From assembly GCF_029894335.1 (NCBI RefSeq), contig NZ_JARXZC010000003.1:62001-126000 (forward strand): a stretch of 64,000 nt of DNA, written 5' to 3'. This document shows positions 45,177 to 53,838 of the stretch, in pieces. Numbering within the stretch: position 1 is the first letter of the stretch; the number at the start of each line of letters is the position of its first letter. Origin of the DNA: Kitasatospora sp. MAP5-34 (GTDB taxonomy: Bacteria; Actinomycetota; Actinomycetes; Streptomycetales; Streptomycetaceae). Both the position numbers and the translations under genes were made by a program. Under the pieces are notes generated by a model. It did not search any database. It was not told the DNA's origin and saw nothing but the letters and a program-made list of their open reading frames with translations.

Positions 45177-45220
45177 GGGCCTGCGACGTCGGAGTCGAAC
45201 GTATCCGATATCGCAGGCCC
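45177..45220. repeat. Inverted repeat downstream of the SDR-fusion gene
   Basis: GGGCCTGCGA (45177-45186) and TCGCAGGCCC (45211-45220) are exact complements around 24 bases. Located 17 bp after the leftward gene's stop, it is probably its terminator. Confidence 0.5.
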
Positions 45221-45236
45221 GGTCGGGACCGCTGCC

Positions 45237-46955
45237 TCACCCCACGTCGAGGCGGGCGGCGAGGCGGAGGAGGGCCGGGGAGAGGCGGCCGAGGAGGCGG
45301 GCGGCCTTGGCCTCGAAGGTGACGGGGACGAACGGTTTGCCGGTGCGGACGGCGCGGAGGATTTCGGTGGCGACCTTCTCGGGTGGGAAGCCTCGACGGG
45401 CGTAGAGCTTGGAGACCTTCTTCTGTTTGGCCGACTGCTGGGCTGCGGTGAGGCCGGAGAAGGTGGTGGTGCGGGTGATGTTGGTGTTGACGATGCCGGG
45501 GCAGATCGCCGAGACGCCGATGCCGGTCGGGGCCAGTTCGGCGCGCAGGCAGTCGGAGAGCATCAGGACGGCGGCCTTGCTGGTCGCGTACGCGGCGAGC
45601 AGCTTGGACGGCAGGTAGGCGGCGGCCGAGGCGAGGTTGACGATGTGTCCGCCCTCGCCGCGTTCGGCCATCATGGTGCCGAAGGCCCGACAGCCATGGA
45701 TGACGCCCCAGAGGTTGACGTCCAGGACGCGCTGCCACTCCTTCTCGGTGGTCTGCAGGAACGTTCCGGAATGGCCGACCCCCGCGTTGTTGACCAGGAC
45801 GTCCGGGACGCCGTGCTCGGCAGCGACCTGCTGGGCGAAGGCGTCGAACGCGGCGCCGTCGCTGACGTCCAGCGCGTACGCGTACGCCCGTCCGCCGACC
45901 AGGGTGCAGAGTTCGGCGGTGCGCTCGGCGGCCGGGAGGTCGCGGTCGCCGATGACGACCCGGGCGCCCTGTTCGGCGAAGGCGAGCGCGGTGGCCCGGC
46001 CGATACCGCTGCCGGCACCGGTGATGACCACCAACTGGCCGGAGTCCGGCGGGGATTGGGGCTGCCCGGCGTCGACGCGGGAGGTGAATTCGCGGACCAG
46101 CTCGGCCACCACGGGCCCCTTCTCCAGTAGCGCGGACCAGTGGGTGGCATTGAGCGTGCGCCGGGTGAGCCTGGGCACCCAGCGTTCCAGGCCGTCGGAG
46201 AGGAACTCGTTGACGTAGTGGTCGTGGGCGAGCGTGATCAGCTGGACGGGCACCTCGGTCGGCCGCTCGCGCGGGTGCCGCACGGTCGGCCGCATGTTGG
46301 CCCGGTACAGCTCGATGCCGCGTACCGCGTCCTGCTTCAGAGTCGGCTGCGGGTGGCCGGGGCGCGGGTTGACGCCCTCCAGGTCGCGCAGCACGCGCGG
46401 CCAGGCGCGGGCCAGCCAGAGGCGCCAGGTCGCGGGGGCGAGCACAGGCAGGTGGAAGGCGGTGATGTACCAGGAGTGGGCGCCCTGGACGGCGAGTTGC
46501 TTCAGGTGCTTGGGCGTCGGCCGGCGCAGCCGGTGCCGCAGCCAGAAGCCGAGGTGGTCCAGCGAGGGCCCGGACATGGACGTGAACGAGGCGAGCCGTC
46601 GCTCCGCGCCGGGCTCGGTGACGGCCTCCCAGGACTGCACCGAACCCCAGTCGTGCGCCACCACGTGCACCGGCCGGCCCGGGCTGACGGCGTCCGCGAC
46701 GGCGAACAGGTCGGCCCCCAGCAGCTCCAGCCGGTACCCGTCGCGGGTGGCCGGCACACCGGACGCGCCCGCGCCCCGGACGTCGTACCGAACCACGTGG
46801 TGGTCGACCGCGAGCTCGGCGGCGACGTCGTCCCAGACCACGTGGGTGTCCGGGTAGCCGTGCACCAGTAGGACGGTCGGGTTGGCCGGGTCGCCCTCTT
46901 CGAACACCGCGAGCGGCAACCCGCCGGAGTGAACGGTACTGCGGCGGATCGTCAT
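45237..46955 (-). CDS. Alpha/beta hydrolase - SDR oxidoreductase fusion
   Basis: A 572-residue two-domain protein. Residues 1-~290 form an alpha/beta hydrolase (VLLVHGYPDTHVVWDD, DVRGAGAS, nucleophile position AHDWGSV with an Asp as in epoxide hydrolases/dehalogenases, late NATHWSALLEKG). From ~305 a short-chain dehydrogenase follows: VVITGAGSGIGRATALAFAE (cofactor loop), NNAGVGHSG, catalytic S in LASAAAYLPS, and YATSK. Such fusions occur in actinobacteria. It closes a four-gene operon and overlaps the M24 gene by 4 bp; the ATG at 46955 has GGAGGAAG upstream. Substrate unknown, probably a lipid or ketone. Confidence 0.87.
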   Translation of the reverse strand: MTIRRSTVHSGGLPLAVFEEGDPANPTVLLVHGYPDTHVVWDDVAAELAVDHHVVRYDVRGAGASGVPATRDGYRLELLGADLFAVADAVSPGRPVHVVAHDWGSVQSWEAVTEPGAERRLASFTSMSGPSLDHLGFWLRHRLRRPTPKHLKQLAVQGAHSWYITAFHLPVLAPATWRLWLARAWPRVLRDLEGVNPRPGHPQPTLKQDAVRGIELYRANMRPTVRHPRERPTEVPVQLITLAHDHYVNEFLSDGLERWVPRLTRRTLNATHWSALLEKGPVVAELVREFTSRVDAGQPQSPPDSGQLVVITGAGSGIGRATALAFAEQGARVVIGDRDLPAAERTAELCTLVGGRAYAYALDVSDGAAFDAFAQQVAAEHGVPDVLVNNAGVGHSGTFLQTTEKEWQRVLDVNLWGVIHGCRAFGTMMAERGEGGHIVNLASAAAYLPSKLLAAYATSKAAVLMLSDCLRAELAPTGIGVSAICPGIVNTNITRTTTFSGLTAAQQSAKQKKVSKLYARRGFPPEKVATEILRAVRTGKPFVPVTFEAKAARLLGRLSPALLRLAARLDVG

Positions 46956-47788
46956 CGGGCTTCCTCCAGGGTGCTCCAGCGGCGTACGTGCGGCAGGTCG
47001 TCGTCGAGCCAGTAGGCATCGTCGTCGGTGACCACCAACAGCTCCTCGAACTTGATACCCACGTCCCGGAAGCCGATGTGCGGCTCGACCGCCCACAGCC
47101 CGGGCGTCGGCGCGTGGTGGGACGAGCGCCCGTCCGCCCAGAGCGGCGAGCGGCCGTGCAACCGCTCGCTGATCAGCTCGCGGCCGAGGGTCTGCAGCGT
47201 ACGGACGCCGAAGCCGAACAGGTTGACCCCGGCCGGGCCGCGCGCGGTCGTCCTGGTCACCTGGTGGCCGATCACCCGGCCCGGGTAGACCTGGTGGCGG
47301 TTGTCGTAGCCGTGCGCGGCGATCTGGGCGTCGACGGCGGCGTACACCTCGTTCAGCGGCTTCCGGGCCCGCACCTCACGGAGGATCAGCTCGCGGTACA
47401 CCTGCAGATCGGCGGCGAGCCGGTCCCAGACCGGGTTGTCGCCGACCTTGCCGCCGTACCCGATGTCGGCGGTGTAGCCGTCGACGACGGGCGCGCAGTC
47501 CAGGACGTACGGCATACCCTCTTCGAGCTTCCGGCCGCCCGCGAAGAACTGCAGCGGGGTGTGGAAGTGCCGGAAGGCCGTCCGGTCGCCGAACCAGGCG
47601 AACGGGACATGGAAGAAGTCCTGCACGCCCGCCGCGACCAGGCAGCGGCGCAGCTTGGCAGTGGCCTGACGCTCCGTCACCCCCGGTTCGATCCAGGCGG
47701 CCACCTGTTCGGCGCAGGCGTACGCGAGCTGCTGGGTCTCCCGGAAGCGGTCGAGGTCGTGCGGGGTGTAACCGAACTCGGGCGTCAC
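46952..47788 (-). CDS. M24 (creatinase/aminopeptidase P fold) family protein
   Basis: A 278-residue pita-bread-fold protein. VDGYTADIGYGGKVGD holds the first metal Asp pair (LDCAP and TADIG), HQVYPGRVIGHQVTR the His, and WAVEPHIGFRDVGIKFEELLVVT the two C-terminal Glu positions (VEPH, KFEEL), so the binuclear metal site looks intact. I prefer GTG 47788 because GAGGAG sits seven bases upstream; GTG 47803 overlaps the previous stop and would add five residues. It lies in the operon with a ferredoxin reductase and hydrolase-SDR fusion, so it may be a lyase-type member rather than a peptidase. Confidence 0.8.
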   Translation of the reverse strand: MTPEFGYTPHDLDRFRETQQLAYACAEQVAAWIEPGVTERQATAKLRRCLVAAGVQDFFHVPFAWFGDRTAFRHFHTPLQFFAGGRKLEEGMPYVLDCAPVVDGYTADIGYGGKVGDNPVWDRLAADLQVYRELILREVRARKPLNEVYAAVDAQIAAHGYDNRHQVYPGRVIGHQVTRTTARGPAGVNLFGFGVRTLQTLGRELISERLHGRSPLWADGRSSHHAPTPGLWAVEPHIGFRDVGIKFEELLVVTDDDAYWLDDDLPHVRRWSTLEEAR

Positions 47789-47799
47789 GGCGGGGCTCC

Positions 47800-48882
47800 T
47801 CACAGGTCGAGGACCAGTGTCTCGCCCTCAGGGGCGCGCGAGACGCAGGGCAGCAGAGCTCCGGCGGCGCGTTCCTCCTCGGTGAGACGGCGGTCGCGGT
47901 GCTCGGGGGTGCCGGAGCGCAGCTGCACCCGGCAGGTGCCGCAGAAGCCCTGGTGGCAGGAGTACGGCAGTTCGGGACGCGCCTCGCGCAGCACGTCCAA
48001 CGCGGAGCGTTCGGCGGGGACTTCGAGCCGGGGCCCGTCCGCGCCGAGCTGGACGGCGAAGGGCCTGCCGCCCAGGATCGGTGCGGCGCCGAAGCGTTCG
48101 AAGTGCAGCGCCCTGGCCGGCGAGGCGTCGAACGCGGACTGCACGACGGCGAGCATCGGGGCCGGGCCGCAGCAGTAGACGGCGGCGCCCTTGGGGGCGC
48201 GGGCGAGCAGGTCGGCGGCGCTCGGCACGCCGGTCAGGAAGGTCACCCGCTTCGGGTCCAGGGCGCGCAGCTCATCGCCGAAGGGCATCGAGTCGGCGCT
48301 GCGCCCGGCATGTATCAAGTGCCAGTCGAGGCCCCGGCGTTGAGCCTCGCGGGCCATCGGGAGCAGCGGGGTGATGCCGATGCCGCCGGCCAGCAGCAGG
48401 ACGGCCGGTTCGCCGCAGAAGGCGAAGCCGTTGCGCGGGCGGCGGGCGGTGAGCCGGGCGCCGACGTGCAGGTCGTCGTGGATCTCGCGCGAGCCTCCCC
48501 CGCCGTCCGCGATCCGCCGGACCGCGATCCGGTACGTGTCGGCGCCGGCGGGGTCGGCGGGGTCGCCGCAGAGCGAGTAGTGCCGCTCGCGGCCGGAGGG
48601 GAGGGTCAGCAGCAGCCGGGCACCGGGCTGCCAGGCGGGCAGCGGGCCGCCGGAGGGGGCGGCGAGGCGCAGCTCGACCACGTCGGTGGCGATCAAACGG
48701 TGGCCGCTGACGGCGAGTTGGAGTGGCGGGGTCGGGCGCGGTGCGGGCAGGCCCGGGCGGCGGCGCAGCAGCGGTCTGCCCATGACCTTGGGGTACCAGT
48801 CCCCGAAGGCCGTGACCCGCCGCATGAACGGGTCGGGGCCGGGGCGCCCGTAGAGGTCGGGGGGTGGGGTGGTGAGGTCCAT
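47800..48882 (-). CDS. PDR/VanB-type ferredoxin reductase (FMN + 2Fe-2S)
   Basis: A 360-residue oxidoreductase of the phthalate dioxygenase reductase class. After a ~50-residue leader, the flavin domain shows RHYSLCGDPAD near residue 100 (FMN isoalloxazine loop). The NAD domain has LLLAGGIGITPLLPMA and YCCGPAPML. A C-terminal plant-type [2Fe-2S] domain carries CHQGFCGTCRVQL and LLPC. It passes electrons from NAD(P)H to an oxygenase. The upstream ferritin-like gene in the same operon is a candidate partner. Confidence 0.92.
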   Translation of the reverse strand: MDLTTPPPDLYGRPGPDPFMRRVTAFGDWYPKVMGRPLLRRRPGLPAPRPTPPLQLAVSGHRLIATDVVELRLAAPSGGPLPAWQPGARLLLTLPSGRERHYSLCGDPADPAGADTYRIAVRRIADGGGGSREIHDDLHVGARLTARRPRNGFAFCGEPAVLLLAGGIGITPLLPMAREAQRRGLDWHLIHAGRSADSMPFGDELRALDPKRVTFLTGVPSAADLLARAPKGAAVYCCGPAPMLAVVQSAFDASPARALHFERFGAAPILGGRPFAVQLGADGPRLEVPAERSALDVLREARPELPYSCHQGFCGTCRVQLRSGTPEHRDRRLTEEERAAGALLPCVSRAPEGETLVLDL

Positions 48883-48897
48883 CCGTACGGCTCCGGA

Positions 48898-49797
48898 TCA
48901 GTGCGACGTGGTGGTGGCGGCGCGGGCAGCCGGGGAGGTGGCGAGGTAGCTGAGAGCCTGGCTGGACGAGCCCTCCTGGGTCGGGTGGTACCCGGGACGG
49001 AAGTAGCGGGCCGCCGAGCGGGCCATCCGGCCGGGCTGCGGCAGCAACCCACGGCGGCCGATCAGTTGGGCCTCCCGCCAGGTGGGCTTGACCCGCCCTT
49101 CCAGGGTGGGGTCGGCGGCCAGCAGGAAGCGGACCCCGCGTACCCAGAGGTGGACCAGCAGCGGCCCGGCGACCGCCATGCCCCGCACCCGGCGGAGGTA
49201 CCCGGGGTCGAGGTGGACCATCAAGTCGTAGGCCACGCTGCGATGTTCGACCTCCTCGGCGCCGTGCCAGCGGAGCAGGTCGAGCATCGTCGGGTCGGCC
49301 TTGGCCCGGTCCAGGCCCGGGGAGTTGAGCGCCCAGTCGCCGAGGAACGCGGTGAAGTGCTCGACGGCCGCGACGGAGGCCACCCGCTCGATGATGTGCT
49401 CGCGCCGCTGCGCCGGTGTCAGGTTCGGCTTGTCGCCGAGGACCCGCTGGAACAGCCAGCTGGTCTGCCGGACGTACGGGCGCGGGTCGAGGCCCTGGGC
49501 GAGCAGGTGCTCCAGCACCTCCTGGTGGGCCTCGGCGTGGATGGCCTCCTGCCCGATGAAGCCGAGCACCTCCTCGCGGAGCTGCTCGTCCGTGATCATC
49601 GGCAGCGCCTCCTTGAAGAGGCGGACGAACCAGCGCTCCCCCTCGGGCAGCAGCAGGTGCAGCACGTTGATGGTGTGGGTGGCCATCGGCTCGTCGGGAA
49701 TCCAGTGCAGCGGCAGCCGCGACCAGTCGAAACGGACGTCCCGGGGCTCCAGCACAAGGCTGTCGTGGACGCTGGTGGGCTCGGTGGCGCGGGGCAT
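48898..49797 (-). CDS. Predicted metal-dependent hydrolase (PF10118, ferritin-like)
   Basis: A 299-residue helical protein of the PF10118 family, with GQEAIHAEAHQEVL near residues 103-116 and WHGAEEVEHRSVAYD near 199-213. The ExxH pairs resemble a di-iron site. Despite the family name, a di-iron oxygenase function fed by the adjacent ferredoxin reductase is plausible (inference). AGGAGG lies seven bases before the ATG at 49797; longer in-frame codons lack support. It is the first gene of the four-gene operon, with an inverted repeat 44 bp upstream that may be its operator. Confidence 0.82.
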   Translation of the reverse strand: MPRATEPTSVHDSLVLEPRDVRFDWSRLPLHWIPDEPMATHTINVLHLLLPEGERWFVRLFKEALPMITDEQLREEVLGFIGQEAIHAEAHQEVLEHLLAQGLDPRPYVRQTSWLFQRVLGDKPNLTPAQRREHIIERVASVAAVEHFTAFLGDWALNSPGLDRAKADPTMLDLLRWHGAEEVEHRSVAYDLMVHLDPGYLRRVRGMAVAGPLLVHLWVRGVRFLLAADPTLEGRVKPTWREAQLIGRRGLLPQPGRMARSAARYFRPGYHPTQEGSSSQALSYLATSPAARAATTTSH

Positions 49798-49840
49798 GGG
49801 GAGCCTCCTGACCTGCTGGTGGCGGCGTGACAACCGCAAC

Positions 49841-49854
49841 CTACTCGTGGGTAG
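49841..49854. promoter_or_regulatory. Candidate operator of the 45-50 kb operon
   Basis: CTACTCGTGGGTAG is an imperfect palindrome (CTAC ends, C/G inner pair) 44 bp upstream of the operon's first start. It resembles TetR-family operators; no TetR gene adjoins it. Confidence 0.4.
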
Positions 49855-50041
49855 TGCGCACGACAAGGGTTTCGACCGTTCTTATCAACATCGAGTCTAA
49901 TAAGCGGTCCGTCAGCAGCCTCCCGCTGCGCGCACACAGATGATCAGGCGGAGCCTCACACCCCCTGACCGCTCCTCGCGCCCCCGCCGACTACGCGCGC
50001 CCCTGCTGACTCCTCGCGCCCACGACTACGCGGGCTTCCGA

Positions 50042-50710
50042 CTACGCGGGCTTCCGCGCCTCGCGGACCCCTCGCCGGCCGGCTGCGGCGATACACAGGG
50101 CGAACAGGGCGGTCAGGACGCCCGCGATCGTGGTCTCGACACCGGCACCGGAGAAGTCCCAGTCGCTCGACACCGGCGGCAGCCAGCCGGACGGGTCCAC
50201 CACGACGGTCTCCCGGTCGCCGACCTGCGTCGGCCCCCAGCAATCACCGCCGGTCAGCTCGGCGTGCGGCAGTGGCCTACCGTCGTACCGGCGGATGTCG
50301 CAGGTCCAGATCAGGTTCCCCTTCTTGCCCTTGACGCTGTGGACAGCAGTGACCACCGCTTCGGTCCGCACGCCGCTGTGGGCCATCACCTGGGTCTGGA
50401 AGGTCGGCCCGGCGATGACCAGCACCGCGATCCCGGTGACGACGGCCGGCATCAACAGCCACCACGTCCGGCACCACATGAGCACCGCCACCAGCGCTGC
50501 GATCAGCACCAGCACCCCGAGGATCAGCCCGAGGGCCTGGTAGTCCGGGTTGGTAGCCAGCACCGACAGCCCGGCCAACACGAGCGGGGCGCCGGTCGCG
50601 GTCAGTGCGGTGACCCACCGAGCCGGGCGGCTCCGCACGCTCGGGCCCGGCTCGCGGGCACCGGTCGAACCACTGCTGCTGATACTGCTGCTACTGCTGA
50701 TCCGGGCCAC
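50042..50710 (-). CDS. Hypothetical membrane protein
   Basis: A 222-residue protein with a Ser-rich N-terminus (nine Ser in the first 15 residues) and four hydrophobic segments: three consecutive (about 33-52, 58-78, 82-102) and one near the C terminus (195-213). Between them is a ~90-residue extracytoplasmic part with two Cys (WTCDIRRYDG, GGDCWGP) that could pair. GTG 50710 has TAGGA upstream. The 3' end has a 16-bp tandem repeat (GACTACGCGGGCTTCC, 50025-50056) just beyond and across the stop. No family recognised. Confidence 0.6.
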   Translation of the reverse strand: MARISSSSSISSSGSTGAREPGPSVRSRPARWVTALTATGAPLVLAGLSVLATNPDYQALGLILGVLVLIAALVAVLMWCRTWWLLMPAVVTGIAVLVIAGPTFQTQVMAHSGVRTEAVVTAVHSVKGKKGNLIWTCDIRRYDGRPLPHAELTGGDCWGPTQVGDRETVVVDPSGWLPPVSSDWDFSGAGVETTIAGVLTALFALCIAAAGRRGVREARKPA

Positions 50711-50792
50711 GGGCTGGTCCTACCACTCGCTCGACCGACTGTCCGCGCCAGTCTGACCGCCCGTGACCCGGCGGAGAAGCCCGGGTACCCGG

Positions 50793-51572
50793 TCAGACAG
50801 CCATCGCGAGCATCAGCGGGGCCGCCCGCTCGGCGAGGAGTTCGGCGGCGGCGCGGAGGCGGTGCACGTTGTCGACGGGCATCGAGGCGGCCAGGCAACC
50901 GACCGTGCGGCCCGCCGTGACCGGGACGGCGGCGCAGACCGTACCGAGGGCGTACTCCTGGATGTCCAGGACGGGAACGGTGGCGGGCTGGCGCTCCAGG
51001 CGGTGCATCAGCTGCTCGGGGTCGGTGATGGTCCGTGAGGTGAGGCGGGCTATCGGGTGCCGGGAGAGGTGGTCGCGGCGGCCGTCGTGGTCGAGCTGGC
51101 TGAGCAGGCACTTGCCGATCGCGCTGGCGTGCGCCGTGGCCCGGAAGTCGACCCACTCCTCCACCGCCGGGGCGTGCTCCGCCGACGCGACCGCCTCCAC
51201 CGAGAGTTCGCCGTCGTGGTAGCGGCTGAAGTAGACGGCGGCGCCGAGTTCGTCGCGCAGTTCGATCAACTGCTGGTCCAGCCTGGCCCGCAGCAGCTGC
51301 TCACGGTTGCGCTGGCCGAGCAGGGAGAAGGCGCCGCCGAGCACCCAGTCGCCATCCTGGCAGAGCAGGTAACCCTCGGTCTCCAGCGCCTCGACCAGCG
51401 ACTGCACGGCGGCCAGCGGGAGCGACAGCTCACGCGACAGACCGGCCAGGTTCGCCCCGGCGGGGTGGCGGTCCACCGCCTCCAGCACCCGGAGTGCTCG
51501 CTGCAAGGTCGCGAACGGGCCCCGACCACCCTCGGCGAGCATGGCCTGACGGTCCCGGCTCTGTGCCGACAT
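50793..51572 (-). CDS. IclR family transcriptional regulator
   Basis: A 259-residue IclR-type regulator. The N-terminal winged HTH spans about residues 17-80 (LQRALRVLEAVDRHPAG, LSRELSLPLAAVQSLVEAL) and the C-terminal GAF-like effector domain covers 95-259 (ATAHASAIGKCLLSQL, LTSRTITD, AVPVTAGRTVGCLAASMP). The ATG at 51572 has GGAAGGGG upstream. It does not resemble the AllR allantoin repressor in its N-terminal part, so I do not link it to the allantoin genes. Target unknown. The ~265 bp to the TetR gene contain nothing obvious beyond its promoter. Confidence 0.88.
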   Translation of the reverse strand: MSAQSRDRQAMLAEGGRGPFATLQRALRVLEAVDRHPAGANLAGLSRELSLPLAAVQSLVEALETEGYLLCQDGDWVLGGAFSLLGQRNREQLLRARLDQQLIELRDELGAAVYFSRYHDGELSVEAVASAEHAPAVEEWVDFRATAHASAIGKCLLSQLDHDGRRDHLSRHPIARLTSRTITDPEQLMHRLERQPATVPVLDIQEYALGTVCAAVPVTAGRTVGCLAASMPVDNVHRLRAAAELLAERAAPLMLAMAV

Positions 51573-51838
51573 GGCGACCCCTTCCGTAGTGTCCCGGCCC
51601 GTGGGCGAGGCTGTGACAACCCTCAGAGTATCCACCGTACGGCCCAAGCACGCCCCGCTCGCAGGATATTGCCGCAGGTGGTGAGTACTGCTCGGTTGGC
51701 ATATGCCACATAGGGGGCAGGTCACTCCAAGCACCTGACGCGCACCCCGGGCCAGGTGCCGACGCGCACGGGCCCACGGCAGCCGTCCCGTCGGAGGCGC
51801 AAGGATCCGAACCCGCCTGCCGTCGCCCGTCGTCGGCA

Positions 51839-52435
51839 TCAGGACGACTGCGGTCCCCGTAGTCCCCGAAGGAGCACTTCGACCAGTCGGCGGGGGTCGT
51901 AGCGCGGGTCGCCGTCACGTCCGACGCAGAGGTTGCCGATGCCGCGCATCAGCTCGTACGCCTGCGTGCCGGGCCTGATCTCACCGGCGTCGACTGCGGC
52001 GTCGAGCAACTGCGCGCAGACGGGCACCAGGCGGTCGAGGAAGTAGGTGTGCAGCGCCTCGAACCCGCTGCTGTCCGACTGCATCGCGTTGGCGAGCCCG
52101 TGCTTGGTGACCAGGAAATCGACGAAGAGGTCGGCCCACTGACGGAGCGCCGCGAACGGAGAGCCGGCGCCGGCCAGCAGGCTCGGGCCGGCCTCGGCGC
52201 AGGCCTCGACCTGGTGGCGGTAGACGGCGACGACGAGATCCGCCCGAGTCGGGAAGTGGCGGTAGATCGTCCCCATCCCTACGCCCGCCCTGGCCGCGAT
52301 CTCACGGATCGGCGCGTCGACGCCGGAGGTGACGAACACTGCGGCGGCCGCGTCGAGCAGCGTCTGCTGGTTGCGCAACGCGTCAGCCCGCTTGCTCCGG
52401 GCCGGCACCTCCCCGGAGGGGCTTGCAGTGGGCAC
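51839..52435 (-). CDS. TetR family transcriptional regulator
   Basis: A 198-residue TetR repressor. The HTH is at about residues 15-62: ALRNQQTLLDAAAAVFVTSG, then IREIAARAGVGMGTIYRHFPTRADLV (partial). The C-terminal domain has the common WADLFVDFLVTKHGLANAM pattern. Two consecutive GTG codons could start it; 52435 leaves six bases after AAGGAGAG, better than 52438. It is divergent from an alpha/beta hydrolase, and the gap holds two matching dyads on the predicted promoter, so it very probably represses that hydrolase and itself. Confidence 0.92.
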   Translation of the reverse strand: MPTASPSGEVPARSKRADALRNQQTLLDAAAAVFVTSGVDAPIREIAARAGVGMGTIYRHFPTRADLVVAVYRHQVEACAEAGPSLLAGAGSPFAALRQWADLFVDFLVTKHGLANAMQSDSSGFEALHTYFLDRLVPVCAQLLDAAVDAGEIRPGTQAYELMRGIGNLCVGRDGDPRYDPRRLVEVLLRGLRGPQSS

Positions 52436-52457
52436 CACGCTCTCCTTCCGACGGCCG

Positions 52458-52505
52458 TTGACAAAGCGGAACAGCGCTCCGTATATTAATCGGAACGACG
52501 CTCCG
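52458..52505 (+). promoter_or_regulatory. TetR-controlled promoter with two operators
   Basis: TTGACA (52458-52463), an 18-bp spacer and TATATT (52482-52487) form a near-consensus rightward promoter. The dyad CGGAACNNCGCTCCG occurs twice, at 52467-52481 inside the spacer and 52491-52505 over the predicted start, 24 bp apart. TAATAT (52484-52489, minus strand) may be the -10 of the tetR gene. Confidence 0.8.
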
Positions 52506-52599
52506 CTTGCAGCTTAGCTGAAACGGACACTCCTGACCCCTCGCCCGCCGCCGGCCGAATGAGACCGGCAGCAGAGGCCGTTGAAGGGACATCCGCATC

Positions 52600-53559
52600 A
52601 TGAGTGAATCGACCTACCGAGCCGGCACCTTCGGCCCGCCCACCCCCGTCCTCTCGGTCAGTCCGGTGGTGCTGCCGGCTCCGGGCCGAGCCGTGGACCT
52701 GGAGGTGCGGGTCTCCGCGCCCGTGACCGGGAGCGACCTGCCGGTCATCCTGCTCTCGCACGGCCAGGGCTACTCGAACAACCTCTCCTCGCTGAACGGC
52801 TACGCCCCCCTCGCCAACTTCTGGGCAGCGCACGGCTTCGTCGTGATCCAGCCCACTCACCTGAGCTCGAGGACGCTGAGCCTGGATCCCAACACCCCTG
52901 GGGCGCCGCTGTACTGGCGATCGCGAGCCGAGGACATACTGCGCATCCTCGACCGGTTCGACGCGATCGAGGCCGCCGTCCCGCAGCTCCTCGGGCGCCT
53001 GGACCGAAGCCGGGTCGCCGTAGCCGGGCACTCGATGGGCGGGCACACCGCGAGCCTGCTGCTGGGCGCCCGGCTCACCGATCCGCACGACGGAACGGAG
53101 GTGAACCTGGCCGATCCCCGGATCAAGGCGGGTGTACTGCTCGCCGCGCCCGGCCGAGGCGGCGACGCCCTCACCGAGTCCGTGGCCGAGAGTCTCCCCT
53201 TCCTCCGGACCACGGACTTCTCCGGGATGACGACGCCCACGCTCGTGGTCGCCGGTGACAAGGACGCCTCCACCCACCTGACGGTCCGTGGCACGGACTG
53301 GCACGCCGATCCGTACGTCCTCTCCCCGGGCCCCAAGTCGCTGCTCACCCTGTTCGACGCGGAACACGGGCTCGGCGGCATCTCCGGCTACGACGTCGCC
53401 GAGACCACGGACGAGAACCCCGAGCGGGTCGCGGCGGTCCAGCGGCTCACCTGGGCCTACCTCCGCACCGAGCTCTACCCCGGGGATCCCGCCTGGCAGG
53501 CGGCATGTGACGCGCTGACGGCCGGACCCGACCCGCTCGGACGGGTCGAATCCAAGTAA
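52600..53559 (+). CDS. Alpha/beta hydrolase (chlorophyllase/PAF-AH-like)
   Basis: A 319-residue cytosolic alpha/beta hydrolase. LPVILLSHGQGYSNNLSS near residues 47-64 is the oxyanion region, AVAGHSMGGHTASLLLG near 142-158 the nucleophile elbow (GHSMGG), VVAGDKDAS supplies the likely acid and FDAEHGLGG the His. The overall pattern resembles dienelactone-hydrolase/PAF-acetylhydrolase-like enzymes. Transcribed from the strong promoter at 52458 under the divergent TetR, so it is likely induced by the TetR ligand. Substrate unknown. Confidence 0.85.
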   Translation: MSESTYRAGTFGPPTPVLSVSPVVLPAPGRAVDLEVRVSAPVTGSDLPVILLSHGQGYSNNLSSLNGYAPLANFWAAHGFVVIQPTHLSSRTLSLDPNTPGAPLYWRSRAEDILRILDRFDAIEAAVPQLLGRLDRSRVAVAGHSMGGHTASLLLGARLTDPHDGTEVNLADPRIKAGVLLAAPGRGGDALTESVAESLPFLRTTDFSGMTTPTLVVAGDKDASTHLTVRGTDWHADPYVLSPGPKSLLTLFDAEHGLGGISGYDVAETTDENPERVAAVQRLTWAYLRTELYPGDPAWQAACDALTAGPDPLGRVESK

Positions 53560-53562
53560 GAC

Positions 53563-53800
53563 CGACCGGCAGGGTCCGCCACTCGTCGGGCTGCGCCGCA
53601 GTCTCCTCGTACGTCCCGACTCCGACGAACGCGATGGGCGCGGCCTCGGCCGGCAGGGCGGTCGGCCACAGCTCCCTCGGCCTGGGGCCGGACCGCTCTG
53701 GTGATCGTGTCCAGGTACTGATCACTCGGCAAGCCCCGCCGCTTCGCGGCGTGGACGGCCCAGTCGCCGACTGATGCCTTCTGAGCCACCGGGAAACCCA
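53563..53800 (-). pseudogene. Frameshifted gene remnant of unknown family
   Basis: On the minus strand one frame reads VGDWAVHAAKRRGLPSDQYL then TITRAVRPQAE; after a one-base insertion near 53671-53675 another frame continues ELWPTALPAEAAPIAFVGVG and TYEETAAQPDEW. Codon bias is strong in both halves. It is a broken gene or a sequencing-type frameshift. Function not recognised. Confidence 0.4.
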
Positions 53801-53838
53801 CGCGACCGCTGTCGGCAGGCGATGCGAGACTCGGCCCC

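Noticed and set aside
45177..45220. Possible tRNA fragment (acceptor-like stem and GTTCGACTCC-like loop on the minus strand)
   Set aside because: No anticodon or D arm and the T stem does not pair; treated as a terminator-like inverted repeat.
50793..51572. The IclR gene as AllR, the allantoin repressor
   Set aside because: Its N-terminal sequence does not resemble AllR and it is not next to allB-alc; only the family is shared.
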